This document shows, piece after piece, positions 9,501-16,401 of a stretch of 64,000 nt of DNA. A program made the translations under genes and the position numbers. The notes beneath the pieces are model-generated. The model saw only the letters and a program-made list of their open reading frames with translations, searched no databases and had not been told where the DNA came from. Origin of the DNA: Desulforegulaceae bacterium (GTDB taxonomy: Bacteria; Desulfobacterota; Desulfobacteria; Desulfobacterales; JACKCP01); NCBI GenBank assembly GCA_034006035.1, contig JAVETN010000002.1, positions 124,001 through 188,000 of the forward strand. The letters run 5' to 3'. Each line of letters starts with the position of its first letter. Position 1 is the stretch's first letter.

Positions 9501-11124
9501 AACCATACTTGAAGATCATATAACTGGTTTAAGCGGGATGGCAGGTCCCCAAGGTTACGGTCTTCTTTTTATTGCAACTGCTACAAAATTCAACCATCCC
9601 AAAGGAAAAAATGCTTTAGTTGAGGTCATCAGTCCAGGTATTGGCACAAAGCATTTACCTACCCAGATAAAATCGCTGGATGTCTGGAATAAACTTTATT
9701 TCAGAACAATTATTGAACGAGCCATCTGGCCTATATTGGAAGATGTCCTTCCGCTTCCTGAAAAAGATTTTGTAGCTATTTTATGGAACAATGCTCCCGG
9801 ACTTGTAGATATTGTAGTAACAAAAGCTTTAAACGGTGACGCGAGCGGCTCTATAAAATCACTTATAGATCTTTTATGGCAGGATATTGGAAGCGTACCC
9901 CCAGGACCTATTACAACTGCCCTTGCAAAAAAAATGGGCAAGGATGCTGCAGAAAAAATACTTGCAAAAATAGCTGCAAAAATAGGGGCTAAATTTGTAC
10001 CCGGTTTAGGCCAGCTCAAACTAGCGGCGGAAGTTGCCGGAATTATCAATAAAGGAGCTAATGTTACTAAAACTATATATGATATTGGAAACACAGACGC
10101 AGTTATTCATTTTAATGTTATTTTCCCTCTATCAATAGAAAAAATTGAACCAAATAAAATTATTCCCGATGGAACAGACAAGACTTTCAATATTACAGGA
10201 TCCGGATTCAGCAAAATCCAAAGAGGATGGTGGCCTTTTGAAAGCTACCTTAAACCTGAAATTAGAATAACTGACAATGATGATCTTAAAGTATGGGCAA
10301 CAATAAACAGTATCCGTTCAGACGGTACAGCTATGAATATAACCATACCCGGTTGGTATCTTGACGAATACACAAAGGGTCCTTTAAGTGTTGAGATTAA
10401 TCATCCAAACGATACTGCCGACGCAAAGGTAAACAAGCCCGATTCAATTGAGATTATTTCAGAACTTGAACTGACTTCAATTTCACCAGATATGGACGGA
10501 GTGGGAATTTATGCAACCCTGTACGGAGCCGGATTCAGCACAAATACTTCAGAAAACAAAGTAACAATAGGTGGTAATGATGCACTTATATATTCTGCTG
10601 CTGAAACAGCTCTGGAACTTATAATACCAGCCTCTCTTGATACAGGTATCCATAAGGTTACTGCCCAAGTAAAAGAAAAAGATAATTGGAGCAAGCCTTC
10701 AAATGCCATTACTTATGAAGTTGTTCAAGGAAATGTTTCAATTACGGTTTGCGATAACGGAGGTGCAAAAGATGACGCCTTTGCACTTTATATAGATGGG
10801 GCTTACATTGGAACAATGTATGCAACAAGCTACAGCAATTATTGCAAGACATTTACTCCCAGCCTGAAAATCGGCTATCATTCTGCAATGCTTGTAGGAG
10901 TAGAAGCACCTGACAATATAGGAACTTACTCTATAAGCTTCAGCGGAGTAACCAATCTCACTGGTTCTCCAAAAAGCGGAAGTGATTTAACTCCCGGGGT
11001 TCAGAAGACATACAACTTTGAAGTTGTTCCAGCAAAGGAGCTACAGTCAAAGACTCTTTTGAGAACCACACAACAGTCTTTAAAAAACAGCAGAAATGAT
11101 AATTTCAGATTAGAAATTGAATAG
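6532..11124 (+). CDS. Giant surface lipoprotein with Ig-like, Ca2+-binding and IPT/TIG domains
   Basis: This 1530-aa protein is an exported lipoprotein: a Lys-rich start, hydrophobic core and lipobox ISGC with Cys22, then a Gly/Ser linker. The start at 6532 is chosen over the in-frame ATG at 6517 because GGGGG lies between them. Regions in order: Ig/PKD-like modules (about 35-220); acidic thrombospondin-3-type Ca2+ repeats of the DxDGDGxxD kind (226-297); a PPC-like beta domain (about 303-423); a second long block of Ca2+ repeats (424-573); an IPT/TIG-like module (about 693-767); an Ala/Lys-rich helical stretch (about 1123-1187); two more IPT/TIG-like modules (about 1202-1400); and a C-terminal beta domain. 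The layout suggests a large Ca2+-stabilised adhesin or surface scaffold. No enzyme motif was found. It is probably monocistronic. Confidence 0.75.
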   Translation: MKKNKLIKLIFVPLLLIFISGCGGGSSSSDEDSSKFTIDAGVDRTEVEGTEVVLSGSIKGSEKDVTDIKWEQLSGTPVDLKDSNKLNARFTAPKTLLETTLEFELTVSAGSQQTLKDKVIITVVEKNTDPIANIGPDRKGALASDIPNPKNSKIIFIDGTQCSGNKFTWQVVSAPENSQYFFTSKNTPSTGFYADKSGEYKLKLTADNGQGITAEDEILITLIQDSDGDGIADKDDLDRDGDGFLNINDAFPDDRASHFDFNNDGKGNYYDDDVDGDGVIDIEDDYPLDSTRSKYKEYKEQEKTPFNTNDGISVSEDAGEIPVKISGLIHSPKGPDLDYYKIKMAPGIYSAMVDGGDSEMSPSVAIVDSYGNSLPLKRYDFTTQVGITGAGVSVPSQGDYYLVITDSSGKSDEKWEYEAKVFKDTDMDGLSDDLEMAIDSNHLSADSDGDTIPDFIEFYITAKDWPKNKDIDNDGLPAWWDTDTDGDMIPDRVEYYTQAEKPELDSAALALLNDVDGDGYPNFFDTSSDNTSYADDTVQAGPNPNLPLDTDKDGIPNYLDLDNDNDGLKDSEETIETYNVKLIAPGADRSAIADSLLIKRLYNATRGIENLSIADDELSLEIVNGPGSADELIGVFNTLEGAITQKASSLINNIATFTGPDNIDSGLIEFFIAADGKRSHGIELQIRTDSMPLLKTAAYNSSNSNVTLTGENLNSELSVNFNGASKNIKNTSDTELKLNLPSQAQTGYVSVTSVAGESNSLWLKITRKINGTIDSPNINVDLTKLDVSLNLDQEIYPDIKGNFSTDANLNKPTTITALLEKDESTPAVPQYGLYLSGVIFPHQNNITLNEESTALSLIWDGLGVEQLIKDSELANIYDEISNRDSVRNLKDLLKNKLIQNPQVLSDGDTELNKALTNAYKDVSQLIADSDKLKTAPEASKKLLGLFGENAEVTPEVADDIKVYEYEDSGNIAINNDTQLYLSAKITASDGTILEDHITGLSGMAGPQGYGLLFIATATKFNHPKGKNALVEVISPGIGTKHLPTQIKSLDVWNKLYFRTIIERAIWPILEDVLPLPEKDFVAILWNNAPGLVDIVVTKALNGDASGSIKSLIDLLWQDIGSVPPGPITTALAKKMGKDAAEKILAKIAAKIGAKFVPGLGQLKLAAEVAGIINKGANVTKTIYDIGNTDAVIHFNVIFPLSIEKIEPNKIIPDGTDKTFNITGSGFSKIQRGWWPFESYLKPEIRITDNDDLKVWATINSIRSDGTAMNITIPGWYLDEYTKGPLSVEINHPNDTADAKVNKPDSIEIISELELTSISPDMDGVGIYATLYGAGFSTNTSENKVTIGGNDALIYSAAETALELIIPASLDTGIHKVTAQVKEKDNWSKPSNAITYEVVQGNVSITVCDNGGAKDDAFALYIDGAYIGTMYATSYSNYCKTFTPSLKIGYHSAMLVGVEAPDNIGTYSISFSGVTNLTGSPKSGSDLTPGVQKTYNFEVVPAKELQSKTLLRTTQQSLKNSRNDNFRLEIE

Positions 11125-11164
11125 TAACAAAAAATTATCAGCCTGACTTTGAAACTAAACAACC

Positions 11165-11196
11165 ACTCCCCTCCCTTGCTTTTAAGTGAGGGGAGT
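11165..11196. terminator. Hairpin after the giant lipoprotein gene (weak terminator)
   Basis: A perfect 9-bp stem ACTCCCCTC / GAGGGGAGT (11165-11173 with 11188-11196) sits 40 nt after the stop. It is not followed by a T run on the + strand, so it may stabilise the 3' end or act only as a weak terminator. Confidence 0.45.
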
Positions 11197-11222
11197 TAAC
11201 TAAAAAAATCAGGAATTGGCAA

Positions 11223-11462
11223 ATGGAAAAAGGACTTCTCATAGCATATATCTTTGGAGGACTTACAATACTTTTAGGAATTAATATCATCCTTGTGGGA
11301 GCAGTGGGCACAGGCTTTGGCAATTCCGAGTTCAGCTTTCCGGGCTTTAAAAGATTATACGGACTATATCCCATTGGACTAGGGGCCTTTTTCATCTGGG
11401 CAGGACGAATAAAATATAAGCCTGAAGATAATGATAAAGGTCAGTCAAAAAAAGAAGAGTAA
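11223..11462 (+). CDS. Small two-helix membrane protein, unknown
   Basis: This 79-aa protein is not recognised. It has two hydrophobic segments (about residues 6-28 and 45-63) around a Gly/Phe-rich loop, and a charged C-terminal tail (KPEDNDKGQSKKEE) that is probably cytoplasmic. It lies about 100 nt after the giant lipoprotein gene on the same strand, and its coding frame is clean. A good ribosome site is not obvious, with only a weak purine stretch upstream. It may be read through from the lipoprotein gene. It is real by length and composition but not certain. Confidence 0.55.
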   Translation: MEKGLLIAYIFGGLTILLGINIILVGAVGTGFGNSEFSFPGFKRLYGLYPIGLGAFFIWAGRIKYKPEDNDKGQSKKEE

Positions 11463-11518
11463 TTCCTCGCATATTTTTGAATGCTTAAATTTACAAGCTT
11501 TTATTATCAATGATTTTT

Positions 11519-11559
11519 ATATTTTACCCGGCTAAAATTAAAGTTTCATCTTTTATTAA
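11519..11559 (+). repeat. 41-nt upstream box, copy 2
   Basis: This copy matches 5060-5100 at 36 of 41 positions. It lies 140 nt upstream of the lectin gene start, on the same strand as the other copy. Four of the five differences are transitions, and the core CGGC[C/T]AAAATTAAAGTTT is kept. Confidence 0.6.
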
Positions 11560-11699
11560 AAAAGAGGAAAACACACCAAAATACTGGCAAAACCAGCCTT
11601 GTTTGAAACCCCTATAAAAATTTAATTATTTCAGAACAGGAAATATTATGGTAAACAGTCGTTTTTTATTTTACATTCCATTAATTTAAAGGGGAAAAA

Positions 11700-12800
11700 A
11701 TGAGATATTTTTATTTTAAAATTGTAACTTTAATAATCATAGTTCTGGGAATGGGTATAAACTTAAATGCACTTCCACTTAGCGGTGCTACCCTGCCCAC
11801 GGGGAAAAAACTAATTATACAATCTGCAGTTAACTACGGCAGAGATGCTGGAGGATGCTGGGAAAAAGCAGGCGGAGGTTCACTGGCTACCAAAGGCGAT
11901 AACATTCGAGTCTGGACATTGGATAATGCAGCTACAAAAAGATTTACCCTTGTTCAGTCCAATGAAACCGGCTGGTATGAGATATATATAGGTGACCTGA
12001 AATCTTCAAGAGTTGATGCGGCAAGCGGAAAATTAAACAAAGGAGATAATATTCACATATGGGAAACAAACCGGAGCAAAGCTCAAAAGTTTCTTTTTTC
12101 TCACCTTGGTAACGGCCGCTATAAAATTTATACTAAAAACGGCCGGATTGTGAATCTTGAAGATCAGCAGGCAAAAAACGGTACAAATATACAACTTTGG
12201 GACGATCACGATGGCTTGCACAATGAATGGTATTTATTAGACAATTCCACCCGGGCCGCTGTTAAACCTCTAGGTCATAACACCATTGCTGAAAAATCGC
12301 TGAAAGGCACTGAAGTACCTCCTTATAAATTTTATATCCAATCAGCCATGAGTTACGGGCGAAGCAATAGAGGCTATTTAGAATTTCCAGGAAAAGACTG
12401 GAACTATAAGGGAAACACCATGGATATCTGGACAAAAGATTCAGGCCTGAACAAATTGTTTAAATTTGAAAAACCCTATCATTCATCCCATTATATTATA
12501 AGAGCAGCTCATAGCGGTGACGGTGTAATAGACTGCAGAGGCGGTAAAACAACAGATGGGACACCATTGCATTTATGGACAAAAGGAAACAATAATCAGG
12601 CACAACAATTTTATTTAAAACACCTGGGCTCAGGTCGGTTTAAAATTTATCACAAAAGCGGAAAAGTTGTTTGTTTGAAAAACAACAAAACCGACAAAAA
12701 CGGCAATAAAGTTCATATTTGGAAGGATCATAATTCAATAACAACCGAATGGTATTTAATAAATGCCTATACAAATAAAGCATATATTCCAAACAAATAG
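11700..12800 (+). CDS. Secreted duplicated ricin-type (RICIN) lectin-like protein
   Basis: This 366-aa protein begins with a signal peptide (about residues 1-25, hydrophobic core IVTLIIIVLGMGI). The mature part is two homologous halves (about 35-180 and 205-360). Each half begins with IQSA-x-x-YGR and carries RICIN/beta-trefoil repeats with Q-x-W-like blocks such as NIRVW, NIHIW, NIQLW, PLHLW and KVHIW, and ends with EWYL. Ricin-type trefoils usually bind carbohydrate, so a secreted glycan-binding role is inferred. No catalytic domain is attached. It has a good GGGG ribosome site and its own leader containing the 41-nt box, and it is followed by a terminator. The neighbouring giant lipoprotein suggests a surface or extracellular matrix function. 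Confidence 0.78.
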   Translation: MRYFYFKIVTLIIIVLGMGINLNALPLSGATLPTGKKLIIQSAVNYGRDAGGCWEKAGGGSLATKGDNIRVWTLDNAATKRFTLVQSNETGWYEIYIGDLKSSRVDAASGKLNKGDNIHIWETNRSKAQKFLFSHLGNGRYKIYTKNGRIVNLEDQQAKNGTNIQLWDDHDGLHNEWYLLDNSTRAAVKPLGHNTIAEKSLKGTEVPPYKFYIQSAMSYGRSNRGYLEFPGKDWNYKGNTMDIWTKDSGLNKLFKFEKPYHSSHYIIRAAHSGDGVIDCRGGKTTDGTPLHLWTKGNNNQAQQFYLKHLGSGRFKIYHKSGKVVCLKNNKTDKNGNKVHIWKDHNSITTEWYLINAYTNKAYIPNK

Positions 12801-12871
12801 CCAAAAAAAATCGTATATATTTTTAAGATTTTTTTAGTTAAAAAATAAACTTAATTGACAAAAACAAATTT

Positions 12872-12897
12872 AAGCCCTCAATTTTTAGAGGGCTTTT
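12872..12897. terminator. Bidirectional terminator between lectin gene and hisD
   Basis: An 8-bp perfect stem AAGCCCTC / GAGGGCTT (12872-12879 with 12888-12895) has T-rich flanks on both strands, fitting convergent genes on either side. Confidence 0.75.
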
Positions 12898-12914
12898 CAA
12901 AATTAAACAAAACT

Positions 12915-14216
12915 TTATTTTTCAACTCGAACTCTTACAGATTCAGCATGGCCATCAAGACCTTCAATATTAGCAAGCCTGATTACATGCTCAGCTTCTT
13001 CTTCAAGTGCTTCTTTTGAATAATGAATCAGGCTGGTTTTCTTAATAAAATTATCAACTGAAAGAGCTGAAGAAAACCTTGCAGTTCTTCCTGTTGGAAG
13101 TACATGATTTGGCCCCGCAATATAATCTCCCATAGGTTCAGGAGTGTATTTACCGGCAAAAATTGCTCCTGCATTTTTAACTTTTGAAAGATTTACAAGA
13201 GGATCTTCAATCATAAGCTCTAAATGCTCTGGAGCAAAAAAATTAGAAAGCTCAAATGCCTGATCAAGAGTTTGGGTAACAAGAATAATTCCGTAATCTT
13301 TGGTTGATTTAAGAGCAATTTCAGACCTTGAAAGATTTTTTATTCTTCTGTCAACTGCATCTTTTACTTTTTTTGCAAGCTCCATATCCGGAGTAACAAG
13401 AATTGAAGATGCCATTTCGTCATGCTCTGCCTGGGAAAGAAGATCAGCTGCAATAAACTCAGGATCTCCTGAAGAATCTGCAATAACAAGAATTTCGCTT
13501 GGCCCTGCAATCATATCTATTCCAACAATTCCAGAAACCATTTTTTTGGCTATTGTCACATAAATATTACCAGGCCCGACTATTATATCGGCAGAAGCTA
13601 TTGTATCGGTTCCATAAGCTAAAGCTCCAACAGCCCAGGCACTTCCTGTTTTGTAAATATGATCAAAACCAACATAATCCGCAGCAGCCAGAAGATAAGG
13701 GTTGATTTTACCTTCAGAAGTTGGAGGAGTAACCATTACAAGCTTTTCAACACCTGCAATTTTAGCCGGGATTCCTCCCATTAAAACAGTTGAAACCAAA
13801 GGAGTTTCTCCACCTGTTGCACCAGGAACGTAAACAGCAGCCGACTGAACAGGAATTATAAGCTGACCTAAAAGAACTCCATCTCTTTCTATGTCTATAT
13901 AGGAAATATTTTTTTGTTTTTCATGGAAAGATGAAATCTGTGAAACTGCTCTTTTAAGGGATTTTTTAAAATCATCAGAAACAAGACCTATAGCTTCTTC
14001 AATTTCTTCTTTTGTAACTTCAAGGTCAGCCTCTTTAAGATTTGGAGCGTCAAATTTGTTTGTATATTCAATTACAGCTTTGTCTCCCCTTTTTTTTACA
14101 TCTTCCAAAATTGCAGATACCTGGGAGTTTAGTTCATCAGTATCTCCAATTCCCCGACTTTTTACTCTTTCAATTCTATCCAAAGCTTCCTTTGAAGGAT
14201 AATTGTATATCTTCAT
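12915..14216 (-). CDS. hisD: Histidinol dehydrogenase
   Basis: This 433-aa enzyme oxidises L-histidinol to L-histidine in two NAD-dependent steps, ending histidine synthesis. Family motifs include YVPGATGGETPLVSTVLM, GSAWAVGALAYGT, GPGNIYVT, IAGPSEILVIAD, SQAEHDEMASS, FAPEHLELM and GPNHVLPTGRTARF, which include the zinc and catalytic His/Glu residues. The ATG at 14216 is preferred because MKIYNYPSKEAL is the usual beginning and GGTGAA lies just upstream; a longer in-frame start would add 20 unusual residues. It stands alone, divergent from serC, with no other his genes nearby, so the his genes are scattered in this genome. Confidence 0.96.
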   Translation of the reverse strand: MKIYNYPSKEALDRIERVKSRGIGDTDELNSQVSAILEDVKKRGDKAVIEYTNKFDAPNLKEADLEVTKEEIEEAIGLVSDDFKKSLKRAVSQISSFHEKQKNISYIDIERDGVLLGQLIIPVQSAAVYVPGATGGETPLVSTVLMGGIPAKIAGVEKLVMVTPPTSEGKINPYLLAAADYVGFDHIYKTGSAWAVGALAYGTDTIASADIIVGPGNIYVTIAKKMVSGIVGIDMIAGPSEILVIADSSGDPEFIAADLLSQAEHDEMASSILVTPDMELAKKVKDAVDRRIKNLSRSEIALKSTKDYGIILVTQTLDQAFELSNFFAPEHLELMIEDPLVNLSKVKNAGAIFAGKYTPEPMGDYIAGPNHVLPTGRTARFSSALSVDNFIKKTSLIHYSKEALEEEAEHVIRLANIEGLDGHAESVRVRVEK

Positions 14217-14334
14217 GTTTTTCACCATTATTTTATTATTAAATATATCAGACTTATGATAATAGCTCTTTATCACAAGTTTTTAAGTTATTACATACCT
14301 TATTAGAACAAAATGCTTGGAGGCAGGTTACAAA

Positions 14335-15420
14335 ATGGAAAAAAGAATTTTCAATTTCAATCCGGGACCGGCTGTTCAGCCCCTGCCGGTTTTGAAGCAG
14401 ATTCAAAAAGATTTTATAAATTACAATAATACAGGAATGTCCATAATAGAAATAAGTCATAGATCAAAAGATTTTATGGCTATTCTTGAGTCTTCCAAGA
14501 AAAGAGTAAAAAGACTTTATAATCTAGATGATTCCTGGAAAGTTATTTTTGTTCCGGGAGGAGCCAGTCTTCAATTTGCAATGGTTCCTATGAATTTTCT
14601 TACCAAAGACAAAAAGGCCGGATATATAAACACAGGCACCTGGTCAACCAAAGCAATAGAAGAAGCCCAAATTCAGGGTAAAAATATAAAAGTTACAGCT
14701 TCATCAGAAGATAAAAACTTTTCATATATTCCCAAAAACTTTACCATCCAAAAAGACTTGGCTTATCTTCATATAACAACAAACAATACAATCAGGGGAA
14801 CCCAATGGCAAAATCTTCCTGAAACTGAAATTCCCCTTGCTGCAGACATGTGTTCGGATATTTTAAGCAGGCCTCTTGATATTGAAAAATTCGGGATAAT
14901 TTATGCGGGTATCCAAAAAAACATAGGCCCTTCAGGAACAGCACTTGTGCTTATTAAAGACAAAATGCTAGACCTTGTACCCGAGGATCTGCCCACAATG
15001 TTGAGCTATAAAACCTATGTTAAAAAAGATTCAATGCACAATACTCCTTCAACATTTTCAATTTACTGCTGTGAACTTGTTTTAAAATGGATTGAAGAAG
15101 AAATTGGAGGCCTTGAAAATATGGCAGCCTTAAATAAAGAAAAAGCTGACTATATTTACAATACAATTGATGAAAGCAATGGATTTTATAAAGGAACAGC
15201 TCAAAAAGAAGACAGATCATTTATGAATGTAACTTTCAGGCTCTTAAACGAGGATCTTGAAAATAAATTTATAAACCTAGCCCTTGAAAATGGACTTGGA
15301 GGCCTTAAAGGTCACAGAATTGCTGGAGGAGTAAGGGCTTCCATTTACAATGCAATGCCCCTTGAGGGAATTAAGACTCTTTGTAAATTCATGGAAGATT
15401 TTAAAAACCAAAATTCATAA
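14335..15420 (+). CDS. serC: Phosphoserine aminotransferase
   Basis: This 361-aa PLP enzyme converts 3-phosphohydroxypyruvate and glutamate to phosphoserine, and in some bacteria it also serves the vitamin B6 route with PdxJ. Visible motifs are FNFNPGPAVQPLPVL, GMSIIEISHRSKDF, VPGGASLQFAM, and the PLP lysine region YAGIQKNIGPSGTA. The C-terminus GLKGHRIAGGVRASIYNA is typical. The ATG at 14335 follows GGAGG at 14319-14323; an in-frame TTG at 14317 overlaps that site and is unlikely. It diverges from hisD across a 118-nt gap that must hold both promoters. Confidence 0.96.
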   Translation: MEKRIFNFNPGPAVQPLPVLKQIQKDFINYNNTGMSIIEISHRSKDFMAILESSKKRVKRLYNLDDSWKVIFVPGGASLQFAMVPMNFLTKDKKAGYINTGTWSTKAIEEAQIQGKNIKVTASSEDKNFSYIPKNFTIQKDLAYLHITTNNTIRGTQWQNLPETEIPLAADMCSDILSRPLDIEKFGIIYAGIQKNIGPSGTALVLIKDKMLDLVPEDLPTMLSYKTYVKKDSMHNTPSTFSIYCCELVLKWIEEEIGGLENMAALNKEKADYIYNTIDESNGFYKGTAQKEDRSFMNVTFRLLNEDLENKFINLALENGLGGLKGHRIAGGVRASIYNAMPLEGIKTLCKFMEDFKNQNS

Positions 15421-15509
15421 GCAAAAAAAGTTAATAACCAGCTTTTGACAAATTACCGGATATTGAATTAAACATATTTATTTCTAATAATTATTTATGG
15501 GTGATTAAA

Positions 15510-16352
15510 ATGAAAGTTTTCCGGAACCTTTTAAAATACCTAATTGTTTTTGCTTTTCTTTTTTCTCAAAGCCTTGTTTTTTCAAAAGATTTAACCCTTC
15601 AAAAAGCTTTAGTCTACCAAGGTGATGAAAAAATCACAGGCTTTTATATGAGCGAAAAACTGGATGGAATAAGAGGATATTGGGACGGAGAAAAACTTTT
15701 AACCAGAAGCGGAAAACTTATAAATACTCCAAAATGGTTTATTGAAAACTTCCCTCCTTTTGAGCTGGATGGTGAACTTTGGAGTAAAAGAAATGATTTT
15801 GAGTTTATTCAATCCGCTGTTCTTAAAAAAATCCCCACAGATTCCTGGGAAAAAATAACTTATAATATTTTTGAAGTCCCAAATACAAAAGGGGATTTTT
15901 CAAAACGTCTTGAAAAAGCAAATAAATGGTTTGAAACCAATCCAAATAAAAATGTCAAAATCATTCCCCAAATAATTTGTACTGGAAAAGATCATCTTAA
16001 CGGATTTTTAAAAAAAATTGAATCAAAAGGCGGGGAAGGAGTAATTCTTAAAGACCCCAGCCAAAATTACCATAATGGCAAAATCCCCTATATTCTCAAA
16101 GTAAAAAATTTTAGCAAAATGGAGGGGATTGTTATTGGAATAAACAAGGGTAAAGGAAAATATAAAAACATGATGGGAAGCCTTAAAATTAAACTTGATA
16201 ACGGAATAATTTTTAACCTTGGTTCAGGTTTTTCAGATTTAGAAAGAGCAAATCCTCCAAAAATAAATTCAAGGGTAGTTTTCAAGCATTATGGATTCAC
16301 AAAAAATAAAATCCCTAAATTCCCATCTTTTTTAGATTTGAAAAAAGAATGA
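15510..16352 (+). CDS. Exported ATP-dependent DNA ligase (Lig E-like)
   Basis: This 280-aa minimal ATP-dependent DNA ligase carries an N-terminal signal peptide (about 1-25: LKYLIVFAFLFSQSLVFS). The nucleotidyltransferase motifs are intact: motif I SEKLDGIRGYWDG (adenylated Lys), motif III FELDGELW, motif IV GGEGVILKDP and motif V YILKVKNF, followed by an OB-fold domain ending near KIPKFPSFLDL. Small exported ligases of this kind (Lig E) occur in Gram-negative bacteria and are thought to act on DNA in the periplasm or outside the cell. The ATG at 15510 follows GGGTGAT; an upstream GTG at 15501 overlaps it. It lies between serC and tex with no obvious functional partner. Confidence 0.85.
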   Translation: MKVFRNLLKYLIVFAFLFSQSLVFSKDLTLQKALVYQGDEKITGFYMSEKLDGIRGYWDGEKLLTRSGKLINTPKWFIENFPPFELDGELWSKRNDFEFIQSAVLKKIPTDSWEKITYNIFEVPNTKGDFSKRLEKANKWFETNPNKNVKIIPQIICTGKDHLNGFLKKIESKGGEGVILKDPSQNYHNGKIPYILKVKNFSKMEGIVIGINKGKGKYKNMMGSLKIKLDNGIIFNLGSGFSDLERANPPKINSRVVFKHYGFTKNKIPKFPSFLDLKKE

Positions 16353-16401
16353 TCATACAAAGAAATTAACTTTATACAAATAAACCTGGAACGGATTTTA
16401 A

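Noticed and set aside
9696-10094. 132-codon antisense open frame in the giant lipoprotein gene
   Set aside because: It reads as a shadow of the Ala/Lys-rich helical stretch and has no start signal.
11519-11570. c-di-GMP (GEMM) riboswitch or sigma-28 promoter as explanation of the 41-nt box
   Set aside because: The GEMM core is absent. TAAAGTTT resembles a sigma-28 -35 box, but no GCCGATAA follows at the right distance on either strand in either copy.
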